Source: Stutzerimonas stutzeri (GTDB lineage: Bacteria > Pseudomonadota > Gammaproteobacteria > Pseudomonadales > Pseudomonadaceae). Taken from it: a DNA stretch of 64,000 nt. The stretch spans positions 27,008 through 91,007 of the forward strand of contig NZ_JAMOIH010000019.1 in assembly GCF_024448955.1 (NCBI RefSeq), in the 5' to 3' direction. Below the pieces are notes generated by a model, which was not told the DNA's origin, did no database searches, and saw only the letters and a program-made list of their open reading frames with translations. Position numbers and translations under genes: made by a program. Below, piece by piece: positions 44,420 through 54,943 of this stretch; the stretch's first letter is position 1; every line of letters starts with the position of its first letter.

Positions 44420-47029
44420 ATGGGTAAATCGCTGGTCATCGTGGAATCACCGGCCAAGGCCAAGACAATCAACAAGTATTTGGGCAACCAGTACGTGGTG
44501 AAGTCGAGTATCGGCCACATCCGCGACCTTCCTACCAGCGGTTCCGCGGCTCGCGAACCGGTAAAGCGCGGCAAGGCGGCGGCTGCAGAAGCCCCTGCGC
44601 TGTCACCGAAGGAAAAAGCCAAGCGTCAGCTATTCACCCGCATGGGGATCGATCCCGAGCATGGCTGGAAAGCCAAATACGAGATCCTTCCGGGCAAGGA
44701 GAAGGTGATCGAGGAGCTGCGCCGCCTGGCCAAGGAAGCCGACACCATCTATCTCGCGACCGACTTGGATAGAGAGGGGGAGGCCATTGCCTGGCACCTG
44801 CGCGAATCCATCGGTGGCGATGACAGCCGCTTCAAACGCGTGGTGTTCAACGAGATCACCAAGAAGGCCATCCAGGAAGCCTTCTCCAAGCCGGGCGAGC
44901 TGGATATCAATCGCGTCAACGCGCAGCAGGCGCGGCGCTTCCTCGATCGCGTGGTGGGTTACATGGTCTCGCCGCTGCTGTGGGCCAAAATTGCCCGAGG
45001 CCTGTCGGCCGGGCGCGTGCAGTCGGTGGCGGTGAAGCTGGTGGTCGAGCGCGAGCGTGAAATCCGCGCCTTCGTTCCTGAAGAGTACTGGGAAGTCCAT
45101 GCCGACCTGGCCACGGCTGACAAGGCCAAGGTTCGCTTCGAAGTGGCGCGCGAGAATGGCGAGGCGTTCAAGCCGCTGAACGAAGGCCATGCCATGGCCG
45201 CGCTGGAACAACTGCAAGGCGCGAGCTACAGCGTCAGCAAGCGTGAGGACAAACCGACCAGCAGCAAGCCGTCCGCACCCTTCATCACTTCGACCCTGCA
45301 GCAGGCGGCGAGCAATCGCCTCGGTTTTGGCGTGAAGAAGACCATGATGATGGCCCAGCGTTTGTATGAGGCCGGTTACATCACTTACATGCGTACCGAT
45401 TCCACCAACCTGTCGGCGGATGCCATCGGCATGGTGCGTGGTTTCATCGAGGATGAGTTCGGCGGCAAGTACCTGCCGGAGAAGCCCAACGTCTATTCCA
45501 GCAAGGAAGGCGCCCAGGAAGCGCACGAAGCGATTCGCCCGTCCGACGTCAACCTGCGCCCGGCCCAGCTGTCCGGAATGGAGCGCGATGCCGAGCGGCT
45601 CTACGATCTCATCTGGCGCCAGTTCGTTGCCTGCCAGATGCCGCCAGCGCAATACCTGTCCACCAGCGTTGCGGTAACAGCCGGCAACTTCGAACTACGT
45701 GCCAAGGGCCGCATCCTCAAGTTCGACGGTTATACCAAGGTCATGCCACAGCAGAGCAAGAGTGGCGAAGATGACGTACTGCCGGAAATGAACAAAGGCG
45801 ATGCCATGGCGCTGCTCAAGCTCGACCCGAGCCAGCACTTCACCAAGCCGCCGGCGCGCTTCTCGGAAGCGAGCCTGGTCAAAGAGATGGAAAAGCGCGG
45901 CATCGGCCGTCCGTCCACTTATGCGGCGATCATCTCGACCATTCAGGATCGCGGCTACGTGTCGCTACATAACCGCCGCTTCTATTCCGAGAAGATGGGC
46001 GACATCGTCACCGAGCGCCTGTCTGAAAGCTTCAACAACCTGATGGACTACGGCTTCACTGCCGGCATGGAAGAGCACCTCGACGACGTCGCCCAGGGCG
46101 AGCGCGAATGGAAGCATGTGCTGGACGAATTCTATGGCGACTTCCGCAAGAAATTGGAGGTCGCCGAGGCCGGCGAAAATGGCATGCGCGCCAACCAGCC
46201 GACGCTGACCGACATTCCCTGCAAGGTCTGTGGCCGGCCGATGATGATCCGCACGGCTTCCACCGGCGTGTTCCTAGGCTGCTCTGGTTACAGCCTGCCG
46301 CCGAAAGAGCGCTGCAAGTCCACGGTCAATCTGATTCCGGGTGACGAGATCGCCGCCGACGACGAGGGCGAATCCGAATCTCTAGTATTGCTCGGCAAGC
46401 GCCGCTGCTCGATCTGTAGCACCGCCATGGATGCCTACCTGCTGGACGAGACGCACAAACTACATATCTGCGGCAACAACCCCGACTGCACCGGCTACGA
46501 GATCGAAGAAGGTCAGTACCGCATCAAGGGCTACGAGGGTCCGAGCCTGGAATGCGACAAATGCGGCAGCGAAATGCAGCTCAAAACCGGTCGTTTCGGC
46601 AAATTCTTCGGCTGTACCAATGCGGAATGTAAAAACACTCGCAAACTGCTCAGAAGCGGTGAGGCAGCACCACCGAAGATGGATGCGGTGAAGATGCCCG
46701 AGCTCAAATGCGAGAAGGTTGACGATACTTATGTTCTGCGTGACGGCGCGTCCGGGCTATTCCTCGCGGCCAGCCAGTTTCCGAAGAACCGCGAAACCCG
46801 TGCACCGCTTGTGTTGGAGCTGATTCCACATAAGGATGAGATCGATCCGAAGTATCACTTCCTGATGAGTGCGCCGCAGAAAGATCCTGAAGGCCGCCCA
46901 GCCGTCATCCGCTTCAGCCGTAAAACCAAGGAGCAATATGTGCAGACCGAGGTGAACGGTAAACCGACTGGCTGGAAGGCGTTCTACGATGGCAGCAAGT
47001 GGAAGATAGAAGACAAAACCACCAAATAG
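44420..47029 (+). CDS. topA: DNA topoisomerase I
   Basis: An 869-residue type IA topoisomerase. The Toprim domain begins [20 protein letters not shown] and holds [17 protein letters not shown]; the catalytic tyrosine is Tyr323 in [12 protein letters not shown]. The C-terminal part has three four-cysteine zinc ribbons starting [16 protein letters not shown] and CDKCGSEM. TopA relaxes negative supercoils. Start 44420 ([10 protein letters not shown]) is chosen from the conserved N-terminus and matches the normal length (about 868). Confidence 0.97.
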   Translation: MGKSLVIVESPAKAKTINKYLGNQYVVKSSIGHIRDLPTSGSAAREPVKRGKAAAAEAPALSPKEKAKRQLFTRMGIDPEHGWKAKYEILPGKEKVIEELRRLAKEADTIYLATDLDREGEAIAWHLRESIGGDDSRFKRVVFNEITKKAIQEAFSKPGELDINRVNAQQARRFLDRVVGYMVSPLLWAKIARGLSAGRVQSVAVKLVVEREREIRAFVPEEYWEVHADLATADKAKVRFEVARENGEAFKPLNEGHAMAALEQLQGASYSVSKREDKPTSSKPSAPFITSTLQQAASNRLGFGVKKTMMMAQRLYEAGYITYMRTDSTNLSADAIGMVRGFIEDEFGGKYLPEKPNVYSSKEGAQEAHEAIRPSDVNLRPAQLSGMERDAERLYDLIWRQFVACQMPPAQYLSTSVAVTAGNFELRAKGRILKFDGYTKVMPQQSKSGEDDVLPEMNKGDAMALLKLDPSQHFTKPPARFSEASLVKEMEKRGIGRPSTYAAIISTIQDRGYVSLHNRRFYSEKMGDIVTERLSESFNNLMDYGFTAGMEEHLDDVAQGEREWKHVLDEFYGDFRKKLEVAEAGENGMRANQPTLTDIPCKVCGRPMMIRTASTGVFLGCSGYSLPPKERCKSTVNLIPGDEIAADDEGESESLVLLGKRRCSICSTAMDAYLLDETHKLHICGNNPDCTGYEIEEGQYRIKGYEGPSLECDKCGSEMQLKTGRFGKFFGCTNAECKNTRKLLRSGEAAPPKMDAVKMPELKCEKVDDTYVLRDGASGLFLAASQFPKNRETRAPLVLELIPHKDEIDPKYHFLMSAPQKDPEGRPAVIRFSRKTKEQYVQTEVNGKPTGWKAFYDGSKWKIEDKTTK

Positions 47030-47135
47030 GCTAAAGCTGAAAGATGTTTGAGGCTAGGCAAGCTGCATAGCCTCGATGGAAGCAGGTGGGGACGCCTGCA
47101 ACTTTCTTGACGCTGATCTACGAGAGCGCCCCGCC

Positions 47136-47654
47136 ATGGCTCATGAGCTGTATACCCGAACCAATCAGAAAATTTACTTCGCCGGGCTCGCTCTCGAGAA
47201 TTGGCGTCGGGCCGAAGAGCATGGCGCGCTGAATGCTCCTGGCGTGATCCAGGCCGAACGAGAGGCCAGTCTTTTTCACCTGTACGGTGCGCTGTTGGGG
47301 CTTTGTCACGAGATTGCCGGCTATTACCGACTGCCTGGAGCGAGCGCGCCGCGTGTCGAATTGTTGCTGGTGCGCTCGGCAACCAATCCCTCTCCCAGCC
47401 CGGAGCTTGCAGAGCTGAGCGAGATGGCCGAGCACTCCGAAACCTGGCTTGCGCAATTGTTGCAGGCTCATACCAGGCTATTCGAGCCGCCACGCGCACC
47501 GGCCAAAAGCAAGACCGATCCAACCATGCCCTTGATCGAGGCGGTCAGCGTGGACGAAGAAACCCCGGAATTGGCGCGTGCAGATGTGGAATCCTGGCGC
47601 GGCAATTTGAAGGATCTGGCCTTGCGCTTCCGCGAATCGCTCACCGAGTGGTGA
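47136..47654 (+). CDS. DUF6586 family protein
   Basis: A 172-residue helical protein beginning MAHELYTRTNQKIYFAGLALENW, with AEREASLFHLYGALLGLCHEIAGYY and a C-terminal WRGNLKDLALRFRESLTEW. It corresponds to the PA3010-like gene that follows topA in P. aeruginosa. No function is known. The start at 47136 is set by GAGAG upstream and the conserved N-terminus; the frame opens further 5'. It is convergent with the DMT transporter gene. Confidence 0.78.
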   Translation: MAHELYTRTNQKIYFAGLALENWRRAEEHGALNAPGVIQAEREASLFHLYGALLGLCHEIAGYYRLPGASAPRVELLLVRSATNPSPSPELAELSEMAEHSETWLAQLLQAHTRLFEPPRAPAKSKTDPTMPLIEAVSVDEETPELARADVESWRGNLKDLALRFRESLTEW

Positions 47655-47687
47655 ACGGAACGCCGTGTGCGGCTTTCCGGGGCTGCT

Positions 47688-48527
47688 TCATGTGTTGTGC
47701 TTGACCCGCAGGACCAGAGCGATGCCGCCCAGGATTGCAACACCGGCAATCAAGAGTTGGACGGTTAGCGTTTCCCCGAGCAGCAAGCTGCCCGCAAGCG
47801 CAGTGATAAGCGGCACACTCAGCTGCACGCTGGCGCCCTGGATAGCCGTAAGGCCAGGTAGCGCGGCATACCAGATCGCGTAGCCGACACCGGATGTCAG
47901 CCCACCGGATAACAAGGCGTACATGACTCCTGCGCGGTCCCATTCGAGCCCACCCAAAGCCAGCAGACAAAGCACGGCCATGAGCGGCAGGCTGCGAATG
48001 AAATTCCCAGCGGTGGCGGCCAGCGGATCGGGCGCGCCTTTTCCAAGCAGCGAATAGGCTGCCCAGGCGACACCTGAAATTACCATCAGCAACGAAGCCG
48101 ATAGCGGCGGCATGCTCGCGCCGGGTAGAAGGATTGTGACCAGTCCCCCTGCAGCCAGTACCAGCCCGGTGATCTGCAGATGGGATAGCCGCTCTCCTGT
48201 GATTAGCCCCCAGATAATCATGCTCAGCTGCACGGCACCGAACAGCAGCAATGCTCCAGCGCCAGCATCGAGATGCAAATAGGCATACGAGAACGCTGCA
48301 GCATAAGCAAAGAGCGCGAGGGCGCCGTACCAGCCGCCAGCTGCAGCCGAAGGGCCGTTACGTAGCCGTAGCAGTAGCCACAGCACCAGCGCCCCGGCCA
48401 GCAGGCGCAGCGCGGTAAAACTTGTAGGGTCGATCTGACTGTCGCGTAATGCGGCACGGCAAAGCAGCGAATTGCCAGCAAAGGCGAGCATGGCCAATGC
48501 GGTTAACAGTAAGGTTCTTGTGCTCAT
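47688..48527 (-). CDS. EamA/DMT family transporter
   Basis: A 279-residue protein with about ten predicted helices arranged as two EamA repeats, e.g. FTALRLLAGALVLWLLL in the first and YALLSGGLTSGVGYAIWYAALPGLTA, then ASVQLSVPLITALAGSLLLGE, in the second. DMT transporters export or import small metabolites; substrate not predictable. It is on the opposite strand within a gene block otherwise conserved with P. aeruginosa, which suggests an insertion. Confidence 0.85.
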   Translation of the reverse strand: MSTRTLLLTALAMLAFAGNSLLCRAALRDSQIDPTSFTALRLLAGALVLWLLLRLRNGPSAAAGGWYGALALFAYAAAFSYAYLHLDAGAGALLLFGAVQLSMIIWGLITGERLSHLQITGLVLAAGGLVTILLPGASMPPLSASLLMVISGVAWAAYSLLGKGAPDPLAATAGNFIRSLPLMAVLCLLALGGLEWDRAGVMYALLSGGLTSGVGYAIWYAALPGLTAIQGASVQLSVPLITALAGSLLLGETLTVQLLIAGVAILGGIALVLRVKHNT

Positions 48528-48732
48528 CCTGAGTCCTTGAAGCGGCTAGGGCTGTCCCGACTGCTGTCTGGACTTCTATAGTCCCATCCTACTGCGTCGT
48601 TGTTCGACGGCGCACCTGCTTTAAGCCCACCGCTACCATGATGAGCACGGCACGGTTCTCACGTGGAGAAGCCAAGGGCAGCCGACAAGTCGGTCGGCTG
48701 TTACAATGCGCCGTTTCACGGGGAACAGACTC

Positions 48733-48969
48733 ATGCCAACATCGTTTCTGGAAATCGTCGAGCTACCCGACGGTACCATCGTGCTGCGTCGTGCTGAGGA
48801 TGAAGGTGTCCTGGTCACGCTGGATTTTTCCGACGATGCCAAGGTGTTCCTGCAAGGTCAGCATGTCGAAATCGCCAAGGCGATGTTCAATGTCGGCGTG
48901 CAGATGGCGGGACGAGTATCAGAAGGGGAGTTCGAGCGGGAGGAGGAGGGGCCGCGCGTACTACATTGA
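48733..48969 (+). CDS. Conserved small protein (PA3009-like)
   Basis: A 78-residue acidic protein: SFLEIVELPDGTIVLRRAEDEG, LVTLDFSDDAKVFLQGQHVEIAKAMF, ending with a glutamate-rich tail. It occupies the place of PA3009 between the topA neighbour and sulA. Function unknown. GGGGA lies about nine bases upstream of the ATG. Confidence 0.75.
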   Translation: MPTSFLEIVELPDGTIVLRRAEDEGVLVTLDFSDDAKVFLQGQHVEIAKAMFNVGVQMAGRVSEGEFEREEEGPRVLH

Positions 48970-49034
48970 GAGGCTGCCTGGTTGCCTTTGCGGCTGGGCG
49001 GGTTTCGGCACTTCCTTATGCCGAGCAGCTGGGG

Positions 49035-49517
49035 TCAGTTTCCCAAGCGTATGTTCAAGCTGCGCGCGCTACCTTGATCCGCTGCCGCGCGGAGTTTCAG
49101 CCGACCATGTTTGTCGAGGCGCGGCAGCCAGGTGATGACCGTATGGCTGCAGCCTGACATGAGCGCTTTGCATGCCAGCTCAAGAGCACCTTGCGTCTCT
49201 CGGGCCTGCAACAACAGAATGCGGTCGCGGTTGAGTCCGGTATCTCGCAGCCAGCTTTGTGAAAGCGATGCGGGTGGCGCAATCAGTGTCAGCCAGCGCG
49301 TATCGGCGGCTTCGCTAAGATCTCGAAGAATGGATGCGAGTAGCAGGTGACAGTGATCACTACTACCGCTCAGGGTCATTTCGCTCAGGCTGTCATCGGT
49401 CTCTTTCGGCTTGTTGCGGACGACTTCCTGAATTGGCATCAAGCGATGTGCAATCAGGCCTTCGAATAAGGACAGCTGCGGTGGTTTGCCTGTGGTGGGC
49501 TGGGGGTGGTACTGCAT
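49035..49517 (-). CDS. sulA: SOS cell division inhibitor SulA
   Basis: A 160-residue protein with the SulA pattern: SDHCHLLLASILRDLSEAADTRWLTLIAPP, then LRDTGLNRDRILLLQARETQGALELACKAL, and TVITWLPRLDKHGRLKLRAAADQG. SulA binds FtsZ and blocks septation during the SOS response. GGAGAGG precedes the ATG at 49517. It lies downstream of lexA on the same strand, so it is co-regulated by the LexA boxes at 50305-50339; no box of its own is seen in the 170-base gap. Confidence 0.92.
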   Translation of the reverse strand: MQYHPQPTTGKPPQLSLFEGLIAHRLMPIQEVVRNKPKETDDSLSEMTLSGSSDHCHLLLASILRDLSEAADTRWLTLIAPPASLSQSWLRDTGLNRDRILLLQARETQGALELACKALMSGCSHTVITWLPRLDKHGRLKLRAAADQGSARSLNIRLGN

Positions 49518-49687
49518 CAACCTCTCCTTGGCAGGCTGTTGAAACTGCCTGCGTTGCCAATACGTCGTTTAAAAACAGCCTCAGGCGCTTATTCAAACAG
49601 CCAGCTCATAAGCGAGGCCGGTCTGTTTCTTCGGCTGTTTTCCGTAGGTCGTCGCGCCTCGTCTTGCCTACGTTTTTTAACGGCCTG

Positions 49688-50296
49688 TTAGCGGCGTATC
49701 ACACCGACACTCAACCCTTCGATAATCAGTTCTTGTTCCTTGAGATCGATTTCGATTGGGGCAAATTCGGGGTTTTCGGCTAGCAGCCAAACCTTGTGGC
49801 CCTCACGCTTGAAACGTTTCACAGTGACCTCATCATCGATGCGGGCCACAACGACCTGGCCGTTGCGTGCCTCGCGTGTGGTATGGACGGCCAACAGGTC
49901 TCCGTCAAAAATGCCGATGTCTCGCATGCTCATACCGTGCACGCGCAATAGGTAATCGGCTTTCGGGTGAAAGAATGTCGGATTGATTTGGCAGGACTCT
50001 TCTATATGTTGCTGAGCCAGAATGGGCGCGCCAGCGGCGACTCGCCCAATGATCGGCAAGCCGCTTTCCTCGGCTGCGGGTTCGAAGCCCGGAATACGTA
50101 TCCCGCGCGATGCGCCGGGCGTCATCTCGATAGCGCCTTTTTTGTTCAACGCTTTCAGATGCTCTTCGGCAGCATTGGGCGATTTGAAGCCCAGCTCTTG
50201 AGCGATCTCCGCTCGCGTAGGCGGGTAGCCGTTGTCTTCCAGGCAGCGCTTGATGAACGAAAGAATTTCCGACTGGCGAGGGGTCAGCTTGATCAT
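49688..50296 (-). CDS. lexA: LexA repressor
   Basis: A 202-residue repressor. The winged helix is residues 1-65 ([21 protein letters not shown]). The self-cleavage site is Ala88-Gly89 in RVAAGAPI and the catalytic dyad Ser123 (HGMSMRD) and Lys160 (VTVKRFKR). LexA represses SOS genes until RecA filaments trigger cleavage. Two LexA boxes in its own promoter indicate autoregulation, as in E. coli. It heads the lexA-sulA unit. Confidence 0.97.
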   Translation of the reverse strand: MIKLTPRQSEILSFIKRCLEDNGYPPTRAEIAQELGFKSPNAAEEHLKALNKKGAIEMTPGASRGIRIPGFEPAAEESGLPIIGRVAAGAPILAQQHIEESCQINPTFFHPKADYLLRVHGMSMRDIGIFDGDLLAVHTTREARNGQVVVARIDDEVTVKRFKREGHKVWLLAENPEFAPIEIDLKEQELIIEGLSVGVIRR

Positions 50297-50304
50297 GAGC
50301 GTCT

Positions 50305-50320
50305 CTGTTCTTTTATACAG
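50305..50320. promoter_or_regulatory. LexA box 1 of lexA
   Basis: CTGTTCTTTTATACAG (minus strand CTGTATAAAAGAACAG), a CTG-N10-CAG LexA site nine bases before the lexA ATG. Confidence 0.88.
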
Positions 50321-50323
50321 TGA

Positions 50324-50339
50324 CTGGGATTATATACAG
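50324..50339. promoter_or_regulatory. LexA box 2 of lexA
   Basis: CTGGGATTATATACAG (minus strand CTGTATATAATCCCAG), the second CTG-N10-CAG site, three bases from the first. It covers the -10 of lexA. Confidence 0.9.
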
Positions 50340-50356
50340 TGCCTGATGCTTGGCAA
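50329..50356 (-). promoter_or_regulatory. Promoter of lexA
   Basis: On the minus strand TTGCCA (50356-50351), 16 bases, then a perfect TATAAT (50334-50329). The -10 lies within LexA box 2, so LexA binding would block RNA polymerase. Confidence 0.85.
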
Positions 50357-50431
50357 TCGTTGTTTGGTGGGAGCTGGGCGAGCGTGCCGCTAACTTTGGT
50401 AGAGCGCGAAAGCGTCCGGGCGCTTTGGTGG

Positions 50432-50460
50432 TTGACTTGGTGTGGGCTGAAACGTAAGTT
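50432..50460 (+). promoter_or_regulatory. Promoter of psrA
   Basis: TTGACT (50432-50437), 17 bases, then TAAGTT (50455-50460). The -10 overlaps the first PsrA operator. Confidence 0.65.
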
Positions 50461-50475
50461 TCAAACAGGTGTTTG
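50449..50475. promoter_or_regulatory. Twin PsrA operators of psrA
   Basis: GAAACGTAAGTTTC (50449-50462) and CAAACAGGTGTTTG (50462-50475) share the base at 50462. Both fit [CG]AAAC-N4-GTTT[GC] exactly, and they end ten bases before the GGAGG ribosome site. Autorepression is expected. Confidence 0.85.
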
Positions 50476-50489
50476 TCGGAGGAGGGGGC

Positions 50490-51197
50490 ATGGCGCAGTC
50501 TGAAACAGTGGAGCGTATTCTTGACGCAGCGGAACAGTTGTTCGCTGAGAAAGGCTTCGCCGAGACTTCGCTTCGTCTTATCACCAGCAAGGCCGGTGTG
50601 AATCTGGCTGCGGTGAACTACCACTTCGGTTCGAAGAAGGCCCTGATCCAGGCGGTCTTCTCGCGTTTTCTCGGCCCGTTCTGTGTGAGTCTCGAGCGTG
50701 AGCTGGACAGACGTGAAGCCCAGTCCGACAGAAAAGAGAGTCTCGAAGAGCTGCTGGAGATTCTCGTCGAGCAGGCGCTAGCGGTGACGCCACGTAGCGG
50801 CGACGACCTGTCGATCTTCATGCGCCTGTTGGGCCTGTCCTTTAGCCAGAGCCAGGGCCACCTGCGGCGATATCTCGAGGACATGTATGGCAAGGTCTTC
50901 CGTCGTTATATGATGCGGGTGCATGAAGCTGCTCCTTCGATTCCGCCGATCGAACTATTCTGGCGCGTACATTTCATGCTCGGCGCGGCGGCGTTCAGCA
51001 TGTCGGGCATCAAGGCGCTGAGGGCGATTGCCGAGAACGACTTCGGTGCCAGAACGTCCATCGAGCAGGTCATGCGGATGATGGTCCCGTTTCTGGCGGC
51101 CGGTATGCGAGCAGATTCCGGCGTGGACGATCCCGACCTGGCGCAGGCTCACGCCATTGCCCGTCGCAATGCATTGGCAATGCCGGCCAAGGGTTGA
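50490..51197 (+). CDS. psrA: TetR-family regulator PsrA
   Basis: A 235-residue TetR regulator. The N-terminal helix-turn-helix is ERILDAAEQLFAEKGFAETSLRLITSKAGVNLAAVNYHFGSK; the C-terminal ligand domain is the length of P. aeruginosa PsrA (233). PsrA senses long-chain fatty acids, represses fadBA and itself, and activates rpoS. GGAGGAGGG precedes the ATG. The twin operators ahead of the gene and ahead of fadB both support this assignment. Confidence 0.92.
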   Translation: MAQSETVERILDAAEQLFAEKGFAETSLRLITSKAGVNLAAVNYHFGSKKALIQAVFSRFLGPFCVSLERELDRREAQSDRKESLEELLEILVEQALAVTPRSGDDLSIFMRLLGLSFSQSQGHLRRYLEDMYGKVFRRYMMRVHEAAPSIPPIELFWRVHFMLGAAAFSMSGIKALRAIAENDFGARTSIEQVMRMMVPFLAAGMRADSGVDDPDLAQAHAIARRNALAMPAKG

Positions 51198-51236
51198 GGT
51201 GCACGGTTTGGGAGTGATCGGCTAAGCTTGCCGCCC

Positions 51237-51761
51237 ATGTCTGATCTCGATTTCCTTCATATCTCGATTGCCGACCAGCTGCTCTACGGGTTTACCGAAG
51301 GCAGGCTGTGCCTCCGGCTTCCTGTGTCGACCGCTCTTAACGGTGCGGGGGAACGCAACGGTTCCGGTTGTACACCGCGTGGCCTTCACCAGGTGCGTGC
51401 GCGCATCGGCGAAGGATTGCCGGCCGGCGCTGTTCTGCGTGGCCGCCGTTGGACGGGCGAGGTCTGGAGCCCGGAACTGCATGATCGCTACACGGGACGC
51501 GACTGGATACTGACCCGGATTCTTTGGCTCAGTGGTTGCGAACCCGGATACAACCGAATGGGCGAGGTCGATACCTTCCGTCGATATATCTATTTGCACG
51601 GCACGCCTGATTCAGAGCCCATGGGCGTACCGCTCTCACACGGCTGCATCAGGCTGCGCAATGCCGACTTGCTCGATCTCTTCTCGCGTGTGCCGGCTGG
51701 TTGTGCCGTACAGATAGGCGAAGCGGCATGCCCCGATTGGTCGAGCGCAACGCTGAATTAA
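51237..51761 (+). CDS. L,D-transpeptidase (YkuD) domain protein
   Basis: A 174-residue YkuD-domain protein with the catalytic motif [16 protein letters not shown] preceded by HGTPD, so the His and Cys of the active site are present. YkuD enzymes form or use 3-3 peptidoglycan cross-links or attach lipoproteins. There is no clear signal peptide or lipobox, which is unusual for an enzyme that should work in the periplasm; a further upstream start does not help. The ribosome site is weak. It is next to nagZ, a cell-wall recycling gene. Confidence 0.83.
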   Translation: MSDLDFLHISIADQLLYGFTEGRLCLRLPVSTALNGAGERNGSGCTPRGLHQVRARIGEGLPAGAVLRGRRWTGEVWSPELHDRYTGRDWILTRILWLSGCEPGYNRMGEVDTFRRYIYLHGTPDSEPMGVPLSHGCIRLRNADLLDLFSRVPAGCAVQIGEAACPDWSSATLN

Positions 51762-51777
51762 GGATCTGCTCACTATC

Positions 51778-53528
<1,751 letters not shown>

Positions 53529-53701
53529 TTGAACGCAGACGTAGCGGCGTTCCTGGGGAGGCCGGAAGGTGAGCAGAGTGCGACGGGTTCATGGCAGCGG
53601 CAGGAGTAGCAAAGACGTAGCAGGGACATGTTAATTTCGCCATACACCCATTGCAGCTGATCTGCCGCTTGCTACACTTGGCCGTCCTTTGGAGTACCGG
53701 A

Positions 53702-54199
53702 ATGCTTTGCCACTCACTTATAAGAAGAATATCGAGAGCAGTGGTTTTGCTGGGGCTGCTGTCTGGCCTTGCGGGTTGTTCGACCTGGTTCAGCGGCGAT
53801 TTCAAAGATCCTCGGGTTCAGCTCACCGATGTCGAGATCATCAAAGCGAGACTCCTCGAGCAGCAGTTCATGCTGCGTTTTCGCATCGACAATCCCAATG
53901 AGCAGAGCCTGCCTGTACGTGGCCTGATCTATAGAGTTCATCTCAACGACATCGAGCTGGCGAGCGGCGAGTCCAGCGGTTGGACGACGGTGCCCGGTCA
54001 TGGCTTCGACTATTACGAAGTGCCCATTCACACCAATCTCTGGCGGCACATGAAGTACATCGTGCGCTTGCTCGAGAAGCCGGACCGGCCGATTGCCTAT
54101 CGTCTGGATGGTGAGCTGAAAACCGGTTTGATGCTCGGGCGGCGCGTGCACATCTCCACCAATGGCGAGATAATCCCCGGCAACTTTATCCCGGAGTAG
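53702..54199 (+). CDS. LEA type 2 (WHy) domain lipoprotein
   Basis: A 165-residue lipoprotein: signal peptide with lipobox LAGC (Cys about residue 26), then a single immunoglobulin-like LEA2/WHy domain (VQLTDVEIIKARLLEQQFMLRFRIDNPNEQSLPVRGL, ending RRVHISTNGEI). Such proteins are anchored in the periplasm; role unknown, linked with desiccation or membrane stress. GGAG precedes the ATG at 53702. It heads a short run with the SEC-C and DUF2489 genes. Confidence 0.85.
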   Translation: MLCHSLIRRISRAVVLLGLLSGLAGCSTWFSGDFKDPRVQLTDVEIIKARLLEQQFMLRFRIDNPNEQSLPVRGLIYRVHLNDIELASGESSGWTTVPGHGFDYYEVPIHTNLWRHMKYIVRLLEKPDRPIAYRLDGELKTGLMLGRRVHISTNGEIIPGNFIPE

Positions 54200-54208
54200 C
54201 GACACCTC

Positions 54209-54400
54209 ATGAACCACGAAACCCACGTGCACGGCCCCGATTGCAACCACGATCACGAGCATGACCATGCACCTCATGTTCACGGCCCGCACTGCAACCA
54301 TAGCCATGACCCGGTACGCAATCCGCTGAAGGATGTTGGCCGCAACGATCCTTGCCCGTGCGGCAGCCAGAAGAAATTCAAGAAATGCCACGGAGCCTGA
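54209..54400 (+). CDS. SEC-C motif protein with histidine-rich N-terminus
   Basis: A 63-residue protein: two repeats of [17 protein letters not shown] / [11 protein letters not shown], then the SEC-C zinc motif [16 protein letters not shown] at the end. SEC-C is the zinc ribbon at the C-terminus of SecA. The histidine-rich part is metal-binding by composition, and its HVHGPDC module is also found in the tail of the protein at 37124. It starts 9 bases after the lipoprotein stop. Confidence 0.85.
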   Translation: MNHETHVHGPDCNHDHEHDHAPHVHGPHCNHSHDPVRNPLKDVGRNDPCPCGSQKKFKKCHGA

Positions 54401-54407
54401 TCCGCTC

Positions 54408-54872
54408 ATGACGCCCCTCGCCATTGTGCTGCTCGTTGCCAGCCTACTGCTAATTGCGGTATTGGCCGGATACGCCTTGCATTTATGGCGCAGGGTCTGG
54501 CGCAGAGAGCAACAACTCGCGGATTTGCAGGCGCAGCAGCACGCGGCGCTTGCGGCCGATCTGCGCGTGCTTGCGGGCAGCCTGCTCGACGAGCAGGTGC
54601 CCCTGATTGAAGGTGCGATTCGGATCAAGGTCCTGCTGGACAATTACGATTCGGCTCTTGGTCAGGATCCGCGCTGCCAAGTCTTTCAGGTGCTCTTCGA
54701 GGCGACCGAACAAGTACCCACGCACGCCGCTTGGAAAGCCCTGGACAAAACCGAGCGCCGTCGTCACGAAGCCAACTTCAGCGCGCTCGAACTGCAACAC
54801 AAGGCCGCAGCGCGTCGGTCCGCTCGCTGGTTGCTCGACGAAGCCTTGCCGAAAGGTCGCGAAGCCGCCTGA
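54408..54872 (+). CDS. DUF2489 family membrane-anchored protein
   Basis: A 154-residue protein with one N-terminal helix (residues about 3-26) and a helical cytoplasmic part containing REQQLADLQAQQHAALAADLRVLAGSLLDEQVPLIEGAIRIKVLLDNY and RRRHEANFSALELQHKAA, the pattern of DUF2489. Function unknown. It begins just after the SEC-C gene, in the same run. Confidence 0.8.
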   Translation: MTPLAIVLLVASLLLIAVLAGYALHLWRRVWRREQQLADLQAQQHAALAADLRVLAGSLLDEQVPLIEGAIRIKVLLDNYDSALGQDPRCQVFQVLFEATEQVPTHAAWKALDKTERRRHEANFSALELQHKAAARRSARWLLDEALPKGREAA

Positions 54873-54943
54873 ACGTGCCGGCATAACGCATCGCATCCTC
54901 TATCCTGATTTATTCCTAGCGCCCTGCCTGTAAGGAGCCATCA

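Noticed and set aside
44630..45652. A 340-codon minus-strand frame within topA
   Set aside because: Antisense to the conserved topoisomerase core; mirror composition.
49518..49687. Possible LexA box between lexA and sulA
   Set aside because: The CTG and CAG triplets present are not ten bases apart in the right orientation.
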